Below, piece after piece: positions 37,372-48,895 of a stretch of DNA of 56,412 bases. Origin of the DNA: Prochlorococcus sp. AG-402-M15 (GTDB taxonomy: Bacteria; Cyanobacteriota; Cyanobacteriia; PCC-6307; Cyanobiaceae); the NCBI GenBank assembly GCA_003216615.1, contig QCIP01000012.1, positions 1-56,412 of the forward strand, written 5' to 3'. The translations under genes and the position numbers were made by a program. Every line of letters starts with the position of its first letter. The stretch's first letter is position 1. The notes under the pieces were generated by a model. It saw only the letters and a program-made list of their open reading frames with translations. It was not told the DNA's origin and made no database searches.

Positions 37372-38466
37372 TTAATTTACTTCTTTATTAAAATCTTCCA
37401 TCATTCTTTTTTGTTCTTGCGCTATGCATGCATTAATCACTTCTTCTAATTGACCAGCAAGAATTGGCTCAAGAGAAAAATTGGAACCTAATCTATGATC
37501 AGTTGTCCTATTATCTTTAAAATTATAAGTTCTGATTTTTTCACTTCTATCGCCTGTTCCAACCTGGGAAAGCCTTTGTGATCTTTCTTTTGCATTGGCT
37601 TCTTTTAATTGAATTTCATACAATTTAGCTCTTAAAATTTCCATTGCTCGTTCGCGATTTTGCAATTGTGATCTCTCTTGAGTACAAAAAACTCTTATTC
37701 CTGTAGGCTTGTGAAGAAGATCAATAGCTGTCTCTACCTTATTAACATTTTGTCCCCCTGCACCTCCTGATCTTGCTGTTCCAACCTCTAGATCTGTTGG
37801 ATCAATTTTAACCTCAACAGGATCAGCCTCAGGCATAACGGCAACTGTAGCAGTAGAGGTGTGAACTCTACCTTGAGATTCAGTAGCTGGAACTCTTTGG
37901 ACTCTATGTACACCAGCCTCAAATTTAAGTTGACTATATACAGAATCTCCCTTAACGGAGATAACTAACTCCTTAAATCCACCCATATCTGACTCGGAAG
38001 CACTAACAGGTTTTACAGACCATCCAATTTTTTGTCCATATCTTTCATACATTCTTGCTAAATCACCCGCCCAGATACAAGCCTCGTTACCTCCAGCACC
38101 GGCTCTGATTTCTAACATTACACTTCTTTCATCTCTTGGGTCTTTTGGCAATAAGGCGATTGTGGTTTTTTGAATCAGTTCACTCTTAGATTCCTCTAGA
38201 GTTATTAACTCCTCATTTATCAAAGATTCCATTTCTTTATCATTTCTAGTCTCTTTTAGTAGATTTTTTGAATCTTCGATTTCTTTATCAGTATCAAGCA
38301 ACTTATTAAAATCAATCACCAAAGGTTCCAATTTTGATCTTTCTCTTGCTATTGATTCTAATTTTTTTGGATCATTAGCAATATCAGGATCTGCAAGTTG
38401 CACTTCCAAATTTTCAAAACTTTCTGAAGCAGTTTTCAACCTTGCAATTAATGTTGAGTATTCCAA
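37372..38466 (-). CDS. prfA: Peptide chain release factor 1
   Basis: A 364-residue class I release factor for UAA/UAG. It has the GGQ motif ([15 protein letters not shown]) that triggers peptide hydrolysis and the PAT tripeptide ([12 protein letters not shown]) that discriminates stop codons, so it is RF-1 and not RF-2. The start is TTG (38464-38466), giving [24 protein letters not shown]; no nearby ATG fits. It is the last gene of the long minus-strand ribosomal block, 27 bp after rpmE. Confidence 0.97.
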   Translation of the reverse strand: MEYSTLIARLKTASESFENLEVQLADPDIANDPKKLESIARERSKLEPLVIDFNKLLDTDKEIEDSKNLLKETRNDKEMESLINEELITLEESKSELIQKTTIALLPKDPRDERSVMLEIRAGAGGNEACIWAGDLARMYERYGQKIGWSVKPVSASESDMGGFKELVISVKGDSVYSQLKFEAGVHRVQRVPATESQGRVHTSTATVAVMPEADPVEVKIDPTDLEVGTARSGGAGGQNVNKVETAIDLLHKPTGIRVFCTQERSQLQNRERAMEILRAKLYEIQLKEANAKERSQRLSQVGTGDRSEKIRTYNFKDNRTTDHRLGSNFSLEPILAGQLEEVINACIAQEQKRMMEDFNKEVN

Positions 38467-38493
38467 TTGAAATTGTGCTTAATTTTGAAAATT

Positions 38494-38754
38494 CTATTTT
38501 TTAGAATCTTTTTCTTCTTTTTGATCTTTTGATGTGGCTGAATTAGCTGAACCCATTCCATATTTTTTCATAAACCTATCAACCCTACCTTCTGTATCAA
38601 GAATCTTTTGAGTTCCAGTGAAGAAGGGATGATTACCACTCCAAACATCAACATGTAATTCAGGCTGCGTGGAGCCAGTAGTCATTACAACTTCTCCATT
38701 ACAAATAACTTTTGCATCTGGATACCATTTTGGGTGTATTTCTGATTTTGGCAT
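38494..38754 (-). CDS. rpmE: 50S ribosomal protein L31
   Basis: An 86-residue L31 (MPKSEIHPKWYPDAKVICNGEVVMTTGSTQPELHVDVWSGNHPFFTGTQKILDTEGRVDRFMKKYG). It lacks the CxxC zinc motif of the C+ type, with only one Cys in the region. The last ~18 residues are Lys/Glu-rich. It lies between rpsI and prfA. Confidence 0.97.
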   Translation of the reverse strand: MPKSEIHPKWYPDAKVICNGEVVMTTGSTQPELHVDVWSGNHPFFTGTQKILDTEGRVDRFMKKYGMGSANSATSKDQKEEKDSKK

Positions 38755-38767
38755 AATTTAAATTCCT

Positions 38768-39178
38768 TTAACGTTTAGAGAATTGAGGAGCTTTTCTTGC
38801 TTTTTTAAGACCATATTTTCTTCTTTCCTTAGCCCTAGGATCTCTACTGAGATGGCCTTCCGTTTTTAGAGGTTTCCTATTGTCAGGAGATAATTCGCAA
38901 AGTGCTCGAGCTGCACCTTGCTTTATAGCATCTGCTTGACCAGTCAATCCACCACCAAAAACATTTACCAAAATATCATAAGAATTTTCAAGGCCTAATG
39001 TTTGCAAAGGTGCTTTTATTGAATTTAAGTGCAGAGGATTAAAGTTTAAGTAATCATCTCCAGCACGACCATTAATTTTTATTAGTCCATTTCCTGGAAT
39101 CAAGCGAACTCTAGCTACTGAAGTTTTTCTTCTTCCAGTTCCCCAATACACAGCTTTGTTTTTTATTTGACTATTCAT
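38768..39178 (-). CDS. rpsI: 30S ribosomal protein S9
   Basis: A 136-residue S9 ([28 protein letters not shown]; ending [18 protein letters not shown]), whose basic C-terminal tail reaches the P-site tRNA. It forms the usual rplM-rpsI pair with a 9-bp gap. Confidence 0.98.
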   Translation of the reverse strand: MNSQIKNKAVYWGTGRRKTSVARVRLIPGNGLIKINGRAGDDYLNFNPLHLNSIKAPLQTLGLENSYDILVNVFGGGLTGQADAIKQGAARALCELSPDNRKPLKTEGHLSRDPRAKERRKYGLKKARKAPQFSKR

Positions 39179-39187
39179 TTTGATAAA

Positions 39188-39619
39188 TTAACTATTTAAT
39201 AATACAGGATTCTGAGCAGCATGAGGATGATCAGAACCTTTATAAACTTTTAGTTTTTTAAATTGCTGTCTTCCTAAAGAGTTATGAGGCAGCATGCCCT
39301 TAACAGCTTGCTCAATGATTCTTTCAGGAATTCTTTCTTGTAAAGACTCAAATTTTTCAGTTTTCATTCCTCCTGGTCTTCCAGAATGTCTCCTGTACAA
39401 TTTTTGTGATGCTTTTTTACCTGTTACCTCAACTTTCTCGGCATTTACTACAATGACAAAATCTCCAGTATCTAGATGAGGTGTGAATGTTGGTTTATTC
39501 TTACCTCTCAATACAGTTGCAATTTCTGTAGCAAGTCTACCAAGCGTCTTATCTTTTGCGTCAACTAAAAACCAATTTCTTTCAATTGTTTCTAAAGATG
39601 GAGTAATTGTTTTATTCAT
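39188..39619 (-). CDS. rplM: 50S ribosomal protein L13
   Basis: A 143-residue L13 ([70 protein letters not shown]). It is an early-assembly 50S protein. The 114-bp gap to truA upstream shows no clear terminator or hairpin. Confidence 0.98.
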   Translation of the reverse strand: MNKTITPSLETIERNWFLVDAKDKTLGRLATEIATVLRGKNKPTFTPHLDTGDFVIVVNAEKVEVTGKKASQKLYRRHSGRPGGMKTEKFESLQERIPERIIEQAVKGMLPHNSLGRQQFKKLKVYKGSDHPHAAQNPVLLNS

Positions 39620-39733
39620 TTACCAAATTTCTGCAAATAAATTTAAATTAGTCTTAAATTCTACCTTATTGAAGGAATATTAAACAACAGTTTTGAATGA
39701 TTTACACAAAAAATTCGCTTAATTAAACCTTAC

Positions 39734-40540
39734 TTAAGAAAAACCCTTAATTAAAAATACAGGGAAAAAATCATTGTTATTAATCTTTTTAAAAACATTT
39801 TCTTCATAAACAGCATTTACAAAACATAACCCCTTAGCTGGAGCAGATTCTTTAACATCATTTTTCTTTTTATTTACCCATCTATCTGTAAAAATTTCTG
39901 GCGATATTTTGTTTTCTCCAACTAAAACTAGTTGACCAATAATTAAGCGGACCATTCCATATAGAAAACCAGTAGCTTTAATATCAACAAAAATCAAATC
40001 TTCTACTCTTTTAATATCTATATTTTTTATTTTTGTAATTGAGTTTGTTCTATTACTACCACTTTTCTGAAAAGCAAAAAAATCATGTTCTCCTATCATT
40101 TTCCTGGATGCATTTAACATTAAAACTTCATCTAATACTTTTTGATATCTATGCCATGACCAATTATTGATGAACAAGTTTGGGAATTTACTATTATTAA
40201 TGACATATCGATAATGTCTATACATTGCTGAATAGCATGCATGCCAAGTATCTTTTACCTCAACTGATTCCAAGATCCTAATTGATGAGGGTAAAAGACT
40301 ATTTAAGACATCAGAATAACTATTTCCTGGAACAACACAATCAACATCAAAGTGTACTACTTGACCTGACGCATGAACCCCAGCATCAGTCCTACCTGCT
40401 GCAAAAGTCTTTACTGTATGATTTGTAATCTTTAAGAGAGCTCTGTCTAAAATTTCTTGAACAGTAGTTGCATTTTTTTGTTTTTGCCAACCTGAATAAT
40501 GAGATCCATCATATTGGACTAGTAAAGCTACCCTTTTCAA
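39734..40540 (-). CDS. truA: tRNA pseudouridine synthase A
   Basis: A 268-residue TruA that isomerises U38-U40 in the tRNA anticodon arm. The catalytic Asp is D52 in AAGRTDAGVHASGQVVHFD. Other family stretches are VALLVQYDGSHYSGWQKQ and FLYGMVRLIIGQLVLVG. The start codon is TTG (40538-40540), directly before the conserved first strand. It lies 37 bp after rplQ in the same direction. Confidence 0.96.
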   Translation of the reverse strand: MKRVALLVQYDGSHYSGWQKQKNATTVQEILDRALLKITNHTVKTFAAGRTDAGVHASGQVVHFDVDCVVPGNSYSDVLNSLLPSSIRILESVEVKDTWHACYSAMYRHYRYVINNSKFPNLFINNWSWHRYQKVLDEVLMLNASRKMIGEHDFFAFQKSGSNRTNSITKIKNIDIKRVEDLIFVDIKATGFLYGMVRLIIGQLVLVGENKISPEIFTDRWVNKKKNDVKESAPAKGLCFVNAVYEENVFKKINNNDFFPVFLIKGFS

Positions 40541-40577
40541 AAGTTATTTTTTAGTAAAAGCCCTTTTATTAACTAAC

Positions 40578-40928
40578 TTAAACAAGCTCGATTATGGCCA
40601 TCTGAGCGTTATCACCTTTTCTAGATACAGTTCTGACAATGCGTGTATAACCACCATTTCTATCTCCATATCTTTCCTTTGCTTTTTCAAATAATGAATG
40701 AACTAATTTCTTATCATAAATATATCCAATGGCTTTTCTCCTGGAAGCCAAACTACCATCTTTAGCTAGTGAAATCATTCTTTCTGCTTCATTTCTTAAA
40801 GCTTTAGCCCTAGCTTTTGTTGTGGTTACTCTACCTTCTCTAATTAAATGAGTAGTCAAACCTCGTAGAAGTGCTTTCCTCTGGTCAGCGGGTTTACTCA
40901 ATAATGGAATTCTAAGTTGATGTCTCAT
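40578..40928 (-). CDS. rplQ: 50S ribosomal protein L17
   Basis: A 116-residue L17 ([79 protein letters not shown]). It follows rpoA by 14 bp, the usual order. Confidence 0.98.
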   Translation of the reverse strand: MRHQLRIPLLSKPADQRKALLRGLTTHLIREGRVTTTKARAKALRNEAERMISLAKDGSLASRRKAIGYIYDKKLVHSLFEKAKERYGDRNGGYTRIVRTVSRKGDNAQMAIIELV

Positions 40929-40942
40929 AATCTTAAAAATAG

Positions 40943-41881
40943 TTAAACAGAAGTTCTGCTTTGAGGGATAGAAATACCTATGCGCTCAAGAGCTTCAATA
41001 ACCTCATCTGCAGATTTAGAGCCAAAGTTCTTAATTTCAAGAAGATCTTCATAGCTAAAGCCCATTAAATCTGAAACTGAGTTAACTTGTGCTCTTTTTA
41101 AACAATTATAAGCTCTAACGGACAAGTTTAGTTCCTCAAGAGGAATTTGAGCTTCGGGAGATGGCTCAGGTTCTTCAGGGATTTCCTCAACCATTGTAAC
41201 AGTAGCAAGAGGTTGAAAAAGTTCAATTAATTGGTTTGCAGCTTCAGCAATAGCATCATCAGGACTAGTTGATCCATCTGTGACTACTTCCATCTTTAAT
41301 CTTTCTCTACCTGTTCCACCCTCAGCAACAGCAGTTTCATCTATAGTAAAGTTAACTCTTTTTACCGGCATAAATACAGCATCTATTTGTAGCAAATCAA
41401 TAGCAGTTGTCTCTTCATTCTTACGATCTACAGGTCTATATCCCACACCTCTTTCAACGTGAATTTCTAACTCTAAATTATGTCCCTCCTGAATAGTTGC
41501 AATTGGTTTTTCACCATCAACAATTTCAACTTGAGATGAGAATTGAATATCATTAGCTTTCACCTCCATCGGACCGCTTGCTACTAATCTACCGATTTCG
41601 AGCTCTGGATTGGAACTATTAATTGATAATTGCTTACAATTGAGAAGAATATCTAAAACGTCTTCTCTAACTCCAGGAATAGTTGCATATTCATGGTTAA
41701 TTCCAGCTATTCTGACTGCAGTAACTGCACTTCCTTCAAGTCCTCCCATAAGGACTCTTCTCAGGGAATTACCCAAAGTTGTAGCTTGTCCTCTTTCTAG
41801 AGGGCCAATTAAAAAAGTTCCTGTTTGGGAGCGATCATCTGCTATTTGATGGTCGGTTCTTTCAATCTGGTATTGCAACAC
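40943..41881 (-). CDS. rpoA: RNA polymerase subunit alpha
   Basis: A 312-residue alpha subunit. The N-terminal dimerisation domain has [33 protein letters not shown] and [11 protein letters not shown] linker rich in Pro/Glu ([21 protein letters not shown]) leads to the C-terminal domain [47 protein letters not shown] that contacts upstream DNA and regulators. The start codon is GTG (41879-41881), with TTG as the next codon. It follows rpsK by 53 bp. Confidence 0.98.
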   Translation of the reverse strand: MLQYQIERTDHQIADDRSQTGTFLIGPLERGQATTLGNSLRRVLMGGLEGSAVTAVRIAGINHEYATIPGVREDVLDILLNCKQLSINSSNPELEIGRLVASGPMEVKANDIQFSSQVEIVDGEKPIATIQEGHNLELEIHVERGVGYRPVDRKNEETTAIDLLQIDAVFMPVKRVNFTIDETAVAEGGTGRERLKMEVVTDGSTSPDDAIAEAANQLIELFQPLATVTMVEEIPEEPEPSPEAQIPLEELNLSVRAYNCLKRAQVNSVSDLMGFSYEDLLEIKNFGSKSADEVIEALERIGISIPQSRTSV

Positions 41882-41934
41882 GGAAAAAAATAAGGTTAAA
41901 AGTTTTTAGGGGGTTTTGAGAATGATTAGGAGAT

Positions 41935-42327
41935 CTAAACGCGTCTTCGTTTAGGTCTTCTACATCCATTATGCGGTAATGGAGTTACATCTCTTATTAG
42001 AGTTATTTCTAAACCGGCCACTTGTAAAGCTCTTATGGCCGTTTCCCTACCTGAACCTGGTCCTCTTACTAATACTTCTATTTGTCTCATACCTTGATCG
42101 AGCGCTCTCCTAGCTGCAGCTTCAGCTGCTGTTTGAGCAGCAAATGGCGTACCTTTTCTAGCACCTTTAAATCCACTAGCTCCTGCAGATGACCAAGAAA
42201 TTACATGTCCAGAAGTGTCAGTAATTGAGACAATAGTGTTATTAAATGTGCTTTGAATATGTACCACACCATTGGGTACATTACGTTTGGATTTCTTTGA
42301 ACCTGATTTTTTTACTGTGGCTGCCAT
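41935..42327 (-). CDS. rpsK: 30S ribosomal protein S11
   Basis: A 130-residue S11 ([67 protein letters not shown]), part of the 30S platform. It lies 44 bp downstream of rpsM. Confidence 0.99.
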   Translation of the reverse strand: MAATVKKSGSKKSKRNVPNGVVHIQSTFNNTIVSITDTSGHVISWSSAGASGFKGARKGTPFAAQTAAEAAARRALDQGMRQIEVLVRGPGSGRETAIRALQVAGLEITLIRDVTPLPHNGCRRPKRRRV

Positions 42328-42371
42328 GATGTTTTAATTTAATACTGGGATTTTTAATTAGATTTAGGTAA

Positions 42372-42737
42372 TTATTTTTTTCTTCCAGCAACTGTTTTCC
42401 TTGAACCTCTTCTTGTTCTTGCGTTAGTTCTAGTTCTTTGGCCTCTTACTGGAAGACTCATTCTATGTCTTCTTCCTCGAATACACCCTATATCTTGTAA
42501 ACGTTTTAAGGCCATTCCCTCTTTTCTTCTCAAATCTCCTTCTAATGTGAATTCCTCAGTTGCACCTCTCAGCTTCTGAACATCAGAATCTGAAAGATCC
42601 TTGACACGAATATCTGGGTTTACCCCCGTATTAGCAAGAATTAGCTTTGATCTTGTTAAACCAATTCCATAAACGTATGTGAGGGCAATTTCTACTCGCT
42701 TTTCGCGAGGTATGTCAATTCCTGCAATCCTGGCCAC
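42372..42737 (-). CDS. rpsM: 30S ribosomal protein S13
   Basis: A 121-residue S13 ([66 protein letters not shown]). The start codon is GTG (42735-42737), fixed by the conserved MARIAG N-terminus. It lies 41 bp downstream of rpmJ. Confidence 0.98.
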   Translation of the reverse strand: MARIAGIDIPREKRVEIALTYVYGIGLTRSKLILANTGVNPDIRVKDLSDSDVQKLRGATEEFTLEGDLRRKEGMALKRLQDIGCIRGRRHRMSLPVRGQRTRTNARTRRGSRKTVAGRKK

Positions 42738-42778
42738 GTGTTTTGAGTAAATAAAAGTTTGAATTAAAGGGTTAAAAT

Positions 42779-42895
42779 TTAACCCTGACGCTGTTTATTG
42801 CGAGGTCTTTTCTTGTTAATAACATAGATTTTACCTCTTCTCCTCACGATCTGATCGTCAGGACTAATTTTTTTAACTGAAGATCTGACCTTCAT
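42779..42895 (-). CDS. rpmJ: 50S ribosomal protein L36
   Basis: A 38-residue L36 read directly from the minus strand: [20 protein letters not shown], then [18 protein letters not shown]. The usual zinc ligands (Cys-x2-Cys...Cys-His) are absent, so this is the cysteine-free form. It sits between adk and rpsM. Confidence 0.95.
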   Translation of the reverse strand: MKVRSSVKKISPDDQIVRRRGKIYVINKKRPRNKQRQG

Positions 42896-42940
42896 AAGGG
42901 ATTAACAAATAAAACATTAATACTACATTCTACATCATCA

Positions 42941-43489
42941 TCAAGCCATTTTTTGTTTGATATCAGAGGAAATGGTTTTTAAATCTCTATCAGCATCAAT
43001 ATATTCTAGCAATGAAAGATCTTTAAAATATTGAATTAATGGTTCTGTAGTTTTTTTATAAATGTCAACCCTTGTTCTAATAGTCTCTTCGGTATCATCT
43101 TTTCTCCCTCTTAAAAGCAAACGTTTAATTAAAACTTCTTCTGGAATATCTAAGTAAAAAACTACTTCTAAAGGTTGATTTATTTTAATTAAGACCTCAT
43201 TCAATGAATTTGCTTGAGATAAATTTCTTGGGTAGCCATCCAGAATCCAACCCTTATTATCCTTATCTAAATTTTGCCTTACTATTTTTAAAACAAGTTC
43301 ATCACTAACAAGCTCTCCACGGTTAATAATGTCCTTCACTTGTCTACCAAGGATAGTATTCATTTCAATTTCTTTTCTTAATAATTCACCTGTGGAAAGG
43401 TGCAAATAAGAGTTTGTTTGACTTAGTAATTCTGCCTGAGTTCCTTTTCCTGCTCCAGGAGCTCCTAAGAATAGTAAATGTTTTTTCAT
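42941..43489 (-). CDS. adk: Adenylate kinase
   Basis: A 182-residue short-form adenylate kinase (2 ADP to ATP plus AMP). The P-loop is GAPGAGKGT (residues 9-17). Downstream it has [11 protein letters not shown] and [16 protein letters not shown] (AMP binding), then [21 protein letters not shown]. The LID insertion is short, consistent with the reduced length. Its ATG overlaps the secY stop by 1 nt (TAATG), the classic secY-adk arrangement. Confidence 0.97.
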   Translation of the reverse strand: MKKHLLFLGAPGAGKGTQAELLSQTNSYLHLSTGELLRKEIEMNTILGRQVKDIINRGELVSDELVLKIVRQNLDKDNKGWILDGYPRNLSQANSLNEVLIKINQPLEVVFYLDIPEEVLIKRLLLRGRKDDTEETIRTRVDIYKKTTEPLIQYFKDLSLLEYIDADRDLKTISSDIKQKMA

Positions 43490-44808
43490 TAATTATTAAT
43501 TAGTCCCTCATACCTTTGAGAAATAACATAAGTTTGAATTTGCTTAGCAGTATCAATAGCCACACCGACAAGAATAAGTAATGAAGTTGCTCCTAAACCT
43601 TGAAAAGTCTGTACATTTGTCGCTCTTTCCACGGCAGCAGGAATTATAGCTACTGATCCCAAAAATAATCCTCCCAACAAGGTTAATCTATTTTGAATAC
43701 CAGATAAATATTTAGTGGTTTTACCGCCAGGAGTAACACCTGGAATTGCATTTCCACCTTTTTTTAAATTAGTGGCTACATCTTTTGGATCAATTGTAAG
43801 AGATGCATAAAAATAAGAGAATCCCAAAATCAAGGAGAAAAATGTAAGAGCATATGGCCATGGATTTGAAGATCCAGGATTTAAACTACTCGCTAATTTT
43901 ATTAAGACTGGATTGCCAGTAACATTTGCAATAGTTATGGGAAGAAAAATTAAAGCAGATGCAAAAATAATGGGCATTACTCCTCCTGCATTTAATTTCA
44001 AGGGTAAATAACTTTGCCTTGAGGGAAGTAATGTTGAATTTCCTATTTGCCTTTTAGCACTAACAATGGGAATGCGTCTTGCTCCTTCCTGGACAAAAAT
44101 GATTCCTACAATTGTCAATAAAAAGACTCCAAGTAAAACTGCTATACCTAAAACATCTCCTCGATCACCAGTTTGAGCTTTTTCAATAGTTGAACTAAGA
44201 GCCTTAGGTAAAGTAGAGACAATATTCAGAAAAATTACCAATGAAGCTCCTTGACCTATTCCTTTTTCCGTAATAATTTCACTAAACCACATAACTAGCA
44301 TTGATCCAGTAACTAGAGCTATAGATGTCTGCAAGACAAATGTGGTTTCACTTATCCCCTGAATTGCATATTGTCTAAGAATTAAAGCAAAAATTATACT
44401 CTGCAAAAACCCCCATCCCAAGGAAACATATCTTGTGATTTGAGCAATTTTTCTTCTTCCGGCTTCTCCCTCATTTTTTTGTAAATCTTCAAGAACAGGC
44501 AATGAAGCTGTTAGAAGCTGAATAATAATTGATGCATTTATAAAAGGAAGAATACCCAAAGCGAATATTCCAAGGGTTGAAATTCCTCCGCCAGTAAATA
44601 TGTCTAAAAAACCTATTAATTGGCCACCTTGATCTATAAAACTTTTAAACGCAACCCTATCAATACCAGGCATAGGGATATAAATGCCAAGTCTTACTAA
44701 AAGAAGAAGACCTAAGGTTGTTAAAACTCTACTCCTTAGCTCTTTATTTAAAAATAATTGAGAGAGTATTTCAGATGCGTTAGGATTTCTACTTTTGTTA
44801 ACAAACAT
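43489..44808 (-). CDS. secY: Protein translocase subunit SecY
   Basis: A 439-residue, ten-helix channel protein of the Sec translocon, serving both plasma and thylakoid membranes. Family features are the N-terminal [27 protein letters not shown], the plug/TM2 region [29 protein letters not shown], the cytosolic loop GARRIPIV and the C-terminal [39 protein letters not shown]. It follows rplO by 29 bp, and its stop overlaps the adk start. Confidence 0.98.
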   Translation of the reverse strand: MFVNKSRNPNASEILSQLFLNKELRSRVLTTLGLLLLVRLGIYIPMPGIDRVAFKSFIDQGGQLIGFLDIFTGGGISTLGIFALGILPFINASIIIQLLTASLPVLEDLQKNEGEAGRRKIAQITRYVSLGWGFLQSIIFALILRQYAIQGISETTFVLQTSIALVTGSMLVMWFSEIITEKGIGQGASLVIFLNIVSTLPKALSSTIEKAQTGDRGDVLGIAVLLGVFLLTIVGIIFVQEGARRIPIVSAKRQIGNSTLLPSRQSYLPLKLNAGGVMPIIFASALIFLPITIANVTGNPVLIKLASSLNPGSSNPWPYALTFFSLILGFSYFYASLTIDPKDVATNLKKGGNAIPGVTPGGKTTKYLSGIQNRLTLLGGLFLGSVAIIPAAVERATNVQTFQGLGATSLLILVGVAIDTAKQIQTYVISQRYEGLINN

Positions 44809-44837
44809 TTTTAAGCTTACCTAAATTTCTAGTAAAT

Positions 44838-45296
44838 TTATTTATTATTTATAAGCTCGCAAGATCCTCCTGCGTCCTCAATTTTTTGTTTTGCAACTTT
44901 TGTGAATGCATGGGCTTGGACTTTTAACTTTACATTAAGTTTTCCGTTACCAAGGACTTTTAAAGGAAATTTTGGCTTGAAGATCAATCCTCTCTTAACT
45001 AATGAGTCTAGGTTAACAGTATCATTATCTTTGAAATCATTTAATTTATCTAAATTAATTATGGAAAAGTTCTTTTGGTTAATAATTTCAAAGTGCTTTA
45101 ATTTTGGAACTCTTCTATACAAAGGCATTTGGCCTCCTTCAAAACCTGGACGTGTGGGTCTTCCAGAACGTGACTTTTGTCCTCTCATTCCGAAACCACA
45201 TGAAGCCCCCTGACCGGCTGCAATACCTCTACCCTTTCTTAATTTTTTCTTTCTAGAACCAGAGTTTGATTTAAGAGTATTTAATGTTGAAGTCAT
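44838..45296 (-). CDS. rplO: 50S ribosomal protein L15
   Basis: A 152-residue L15 ([63 protein letters not shown]). I choose the ATG at 45294-45296. The frame can be extended to a TTG at 45303-45305 that overlaps the rpsE stop (TTGA), which would add MKI; the ATG start is more likely but a coupled TTG cannot be excluded. Confidence 0.97.
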   Translation of the reverse strand: MTSTLNTLKSNSGSRKKKLRKGRGIAAGQGASCGFGMRGQKSRSGRPTRPGFEGGQMPLYRRVPKLKHFEIINQKNFSIINLDKLNDFKDNDTVNLDSLVKRGLIFKPKFPLKVLGNGKLNVKLKVQAHAFTKVAKQKIEDAGGSCELINNK

Positions 45297-45301
45297 AATT
45301 T

Positions 45302-45925
45302 TCAAGAATAAAGCTGTTCAAGTGAGATCCCCCTCTCCCTTGAGGCAGATTTGTGTGTTCTTAATTGAGAAAGAGCTACCATAGCAGCTCTTGCATTGTT
45401 CAACGGTGTTTTACTACCCAATCTTTTTGCTAAGACATTTTTTATGCCCGCTAATTCTAAAACTGTTCTAATTGAACCACCAGCAATTACACCTGTACCT
45501 GGTGCGGCTGGCCTAATAAGTACATTAGCAGCACCGTCTCTACCTTTAGATAAAGTTGGTATTGAATTATTTGGAGTTAAAGGGACCCTAACAAGATTTT
45601 TTTTGCCATCTGAAACTCCCTTTCTAACGGCACCGATAACATCTCCAGCTTTTCCAACCCCAACTCCAACTTGACCTTTCTCATTACCAACAACAACGAT
45701 TGCTCTAAAACTCATTTTTTTTCCACCTTTAACAGTTTTAGATACGCGTCTTATTTGAACAACCCTTTCTTGCCAATCAGAGTCTCTCTCTAGATTCTTT
45801 GAATCACCTCTTCTGTTTCTTTTTCGATCATTATTACGATTATTCTTTTTTGGTTCGTCAGGCATAGCTCCAGGAACGTTATCATTCTTGGATTGAATTG
45901 TTTTGTTTGTTGGAGTATCAGTCAT
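45302..45925 (-). CDS. rpsE: 30S ribosomal protein S5
   Basis: A 207-residue S5, about 40 residues longer than the Escherichia coli protein. The excess is an N-terminal hydrophilic extension ([24 protein letters not shown]...). The core is [46 protein letters not shown] and [35 protein letters not shown]-terminally extended S5 is typical of cyanobacteria. Confidence 0.98.
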   Translation of the reverse strand: MTDTPTNKTIQSKNDNVPGAMPDEPKKNNRNNDRKRNRRGDSKNLERDSDWQERVVQIRRVSKTVKGGKKMSFRAIVVVGNEKGQVGVGVGKAGDVIGAVRKGVSDGKKNLVRVPLTPNNSIPTLSKGRDGAANVLIRPAAPGTGVIAGGSIRTVLELAGIKNVLAKRLGSKTPLNNARAAMVALSQLRTHKSASRERGISLEQLYS

Positions 45926-45940
45926 AGTAAAAATTAAAAG

Positions 45941-46309
45941 TTAGAATTCTAAGCCAGCTTCACGAGCAGCATCTGCAAGTGCCTTTACTCTTCCGTGATA
46001 TAAATTACCTCCACGGTCAAAAATTACTTGCTTAATACCTTTTTTTATCGCTCTATTTGCTAACAATTTTCCAACAATAGAAGAGGAATTACGATCAGAG
46101 GGTAATTTCTCTGATTTTTCTCTGAGTTCTTTATCAACAGTTGAAGCCGAACAAATAGTTTTTTGAGAGCTATCATCTATAACCTGGGCATAAATATGGT
46201 TATTAGAGCGAAAAACAGACAATCTTGGACGAGATGCATCTCCAATTAAGAATCTTCTTAATCTTCTGTGTCTTTTTTGGGTTTGTGATTTCCTGGAAAA
46301 TTTGGTCAT
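45941..46309 (-). CDS. rplR: 50S ribosomal protein L18
   Basis: A 122-residue L18, which binds 5S rRNA ([63 protein letters not shown]). It lies 14 bp after rplF. Confidence 0.98.
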   Translation of the reverse strand: MTKFSRKSQTQKRHRRLRRFLIGDASRPRLSVFRSNNHIYAQVIDDSSQKTICSASTVDKELREKSEKLPSDRNSSSIVGKLLANRAIKKGIKQVIFDRGGNLYHGRVKALADAAREAGLEF

Positions 46310-46323
46310 TTTTTTAAGTAGAA

Positions 46324-46863
46324 TTATTTTTTGCCAGATTTACCAGCTTTTCTGAGAATTCTCTCATCATGGTATTTAATTCCTTTTCCTTTATATGGCT
46401 CTGGTGGTCTAATTGATCTGATTTTTGCCGCTTCATTGCCAACAATTTCCTTATCAATTCCAGAAACAGTAACATTTGTATTACTCTCAACCTTGTATGT
46501 TATACCATCAGGGGGGATCATTTCTACAGGATGACTATATCCTGCACTCACAACTAGATTTTTACCTTTTACTTGTGCTCTGGATCCAACACCAACAATT
46601 TCAAGTTTCTTTGAAAAACCTTGAGTAACTCCTTCAACCATATTTGCAATTAAAGCTCTACATAAACCATGTCTTTGCCTTGAGTATATTTTAGTTGTAG
46701 TAGGACTTACGACTACAGTATTATCTTTTTTATCAAAACTCACTCCCTCAGGCATAAGACGTTTTAACTGACCCTTTGGGCCTTTAACTGTAACTGTTAA
46801 TCCATCAAAATCAACTGTAACTTTTTCTGGAATAAGTACTGGTGTTTTTCCGATTCTTGACAT
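46324..46863 (-). CDS. rplF: 50S ribosomal protein L6
   Basis: A 179-residue L6 ([66 protein letters not shown]) in the factor-binding region of the 50S. A good Shine-Dalgarno (AAGGAG) precedes the ATG. It lies 12 bp after rpsH. Confidence 0.98.
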   Translation of the reverse strand: MSRIGKTPVLIPEKVTVDFDGLTVTVKGPKGQLKRLMPEGVSFDKKDNTVVVSPTTTKIYSRQRHGLCRALIANMVEGVTQGFSKKLEIVGVGSRAQVKGKNLVVSAGYSHPVEMIPPDGITYKVESNTNVTVSGIDKEIVGNEAAKIRSIRPPEPYKGKGIKYHDERILRKAGKSGKK

Positions 46864-46875
46864 GATTAATTCTCC

Positions 46876-47277
46876 TTAATAAACATAGCAGAGGACTTCA
46901 CCGCCAATGCCTTGCTTTCTAGCATCGCGATCACTCATGACACCTTTAGAAGTTGATATTATGGCAACTCCAAGACCCCCAAGAACTTTTGGTAAACCTC
47001 TAGTATTTTTATAAATTCTCAAACCAGGCTTACTAACTCTTTGCATAGATCGTATAGTAGGGAATTTATTTTTACCACTATATTTGAGACTGAGTATAAT
47101 TTGTGATTTATAACCTTCACCTTCTTCATTAATATCAGAAATGAACCCCTCTTTTTGAAGCACTTTGGCGATACTTAAGGACATTTTTGAACCTGGGATT
47201 CTTGTGGTTGTATGCTTTTTTTGACTCGCATTTCTAATTCGAGTAAGCATATCTGAAATAGGATCGTGATTTGACAT
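46876..47277 (-). CDS. rpsH: 30S ribosomal protein S8
   Basis: A 133-residue S8 ([80 protein letters not shown]). S8 is the translational regulator of the spc operon in Escherichia coli; no matching site was recognised here. It lies 9 bp after rplE. Confidence 0.98.
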   Translation of the reverse strand: MSNHDPISDMLTRIRNASQKKHTTTRIPGSKMSLSIAKVLQKEGFISDINEEGEGYKSQIILSLKYSGKNKFPTIRSMQRVSKPGLRIYKNTRGLPKVLGGLGVAIISTSKGVMSDRDARKQGIGGEVLCYVY

Positions 47278-47286
47278 AGTTTTAAT

Positions 47287-47826
47287 TTAATTCTTACTAA
47301 AAGGCATTCCCAACTCCTGCAAAAGAGCTTTACCTTCTTGATCTGATTTTGCACTAGTGACAATAGTTATATCCATACCTCTTATTGAATCTATTTTATC
47401 AAAAGAGATTTCAGGAAAAATCAATTGCTCTTTCACTCCAACAGTGTAATTCCCTCTCCCATCAAAACTTTTTGGATTAACTCCTCTAAAGTCTCTTATT
47501 CTTGGTAAAGCTAGATTTATAAATCTCTCCAAAAAGGAATACATCCTGTCCCCTCTCAAAGTTACAGTACAACCAATTGGCATGCCTTCACGAATTTTAA
47601 AACCCGCGATAGCTTTTTTAGCCCTAGTTACTAAGGCCTTTTGTCCTGTAATTGTTGCCATTTCGTTTAAAGAGGCTTCAAGAGCTTTTGAATTTGAAGC
47701 TGCTTCACCAAGACCTCTATTAACGTTGACTTTAACAACTTTAGGTACTTGATGAATATTTTTAAGACCAAGGTCCTTTAAAAGTTTTGGTCTAATTGAT
47801 TCTTTGTAGCGATTTTTTAGAGTCAT
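47287..47826 (-). CDS. rplE: 50S ribosomal protein L5
   Basis: A 179-residue L5 of the central protuberance ([44 protein letters not shown]-type loop read as [27 protein letters not shown]). The 74-bp gap to rplX is the largest in the spc part of the block. No Shine-Dalgarno was seen. Confidence 0.98.
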   Translation of the reverse strand: MTLKNRYKESIRPKLLKDLGLKNIHQVPKVVKVNVNRGLGEAASNSKALEASLNEMATITGQKALVTRAKKAIAGFKIREGMPIGCTVTLRGDRMYSFLERFINLALPRIRDFRGVNPKSFDGRGNYTVGVKEQLIFPEISFDKIDSIRGMDITIVTSAKSDQEGKALLQELGMPFSKN

Positions 47827-47900
47827 AATTTTTTGTTAATTCTGGTCTTTGTCAGAATTGATAAATTAGAAAAAGTTGAAATCTGGTTTCTGATGAAAAA

Positions 47901-48257
47901 TTAATCAATTACTTCACCAGTTTTCTTTAATCTTCTTTTCTTAACTCCCTCTTTATCAATAAAGTATTCAATCTTACTAATAAGATTTTTATCCTTCGAA
48001 AAGAACATTACATTTGATGCATGTAAAGATGCTTCTTCTGTAAGTATTCTTCCAGTTTCGCCTTCCTGAGTTGGTTTTACATGTTTAGTCCGAAGGTTAA
48101 TTCCCTTAACTACTACTCTATTTTCAAGAGGAATGGTTTTTAAAACCTCACCAGTTTTTCCCTTTTCCTTGCCATTAATTACTTTCACTAAATCTCCGGT
48201 TTTGATTCTCATTTTTATTCTTTGGAAATTTTTCTTTTGTTTTAATGAATCCAACAT
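47901..48257 (-). CDS. rplX: 50S ribosomal protein L24
   Basis: A 118-residue L24 with the KOW segment [28 protein letters not shown]. The usual L24 start would be Met16. The ATG at 48255-48257 adds 15 basic residues ([14 protein letters not shown]) and has a full GGAGGTG Shine-Dalgarno at ideal spacing. It directly abuts the rplN stop, whereas Met16 has no such signal. I therefore take the longer form as real, an N-terminal extension relative to most bacteria. Confidence 0.95.
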   Translation of the reverse strand: MLDSLKQKKNFQRIKMRIKTGDLVKVINGKEKGKTGEVLKTIPLENRVVVKGINLRTKHVKPTQEGETGRILTEEASLHASNVMFFSKDKNLISKIEYFIDKEGVKKRRLKKTGEVID

Positions 48258-48623
48258 TTAAATCACCTCCGGAGCAAGAGAAACAATTTTAGTGTAATTT
48301 TTATCCCGCAGTTCTCTAGCTACAGGACCAAAAACTCTAGTACCTTTTGGATTCTTATCTTCATTAATCAAAACGGCAGCATTATCATCAAATCTAATTG
48401 AATTCCCAGTATTTCTTCTTAATGTTGCTTTAGTTCTAACGATAACAGCTTTTACAACTTCAGATTTCTTAACTCCCATATTCGGAAGAGCATCTTTTAC
48501 AGTTGCTACGATTACATCCCCAACATGTGCGTATCTTCTATTAGATCCTAAAACTCTAATACACTGAAGTCTTTTAGCACCGCTATTATCAGCGACTGTT
48601 AAATAAGTTTCTTGTTGAATCAT
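48258..48623 (-). CDS. rplN: 50S ribosomal protein L14
   Basis: A 121-residue L14 ([76 protein letters not shown]). The start overlaps the rpsQ stop by 4 nt (ATGA) and has an AAGGAGG Shine-Dalgarno inside rpsQ, so it is translationally coupled. Confidence 0.99.
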
Positions 48624-48886
48624 TTTTTAACCTCCTTATTTTGACTAGTTTTATTAAGGATCTCTTCTATTGCCCATCTTTTATGAGCGCTAAGCGGCCT
48701 GGATTCTCTAATCTTAACTCGATCTCCTAAAACACATGTATTTTCAGGATCATGTGCCTTATATCTTGTGGTTCTACTTACAATTTTTTTATAAGTGGGA
48801 TGTGGATATCTGTTAATAACAGCAACAACAACTGTTTTATCCATCTTGTCGCTGACAACAGTACCAATTCTTTCTTTAAGTGCCAT
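48620..48886 (-). CDS. rpsQ: 30S ribosomal protein S17
   Basis: An 88-residue S17 ([69 protein letters not shown]). It lies 9 bp after rpmC, without a clear Shine-Dalgarno. Confidence 0.98.
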
Positions 48887-48895
48887 AACTAATAA

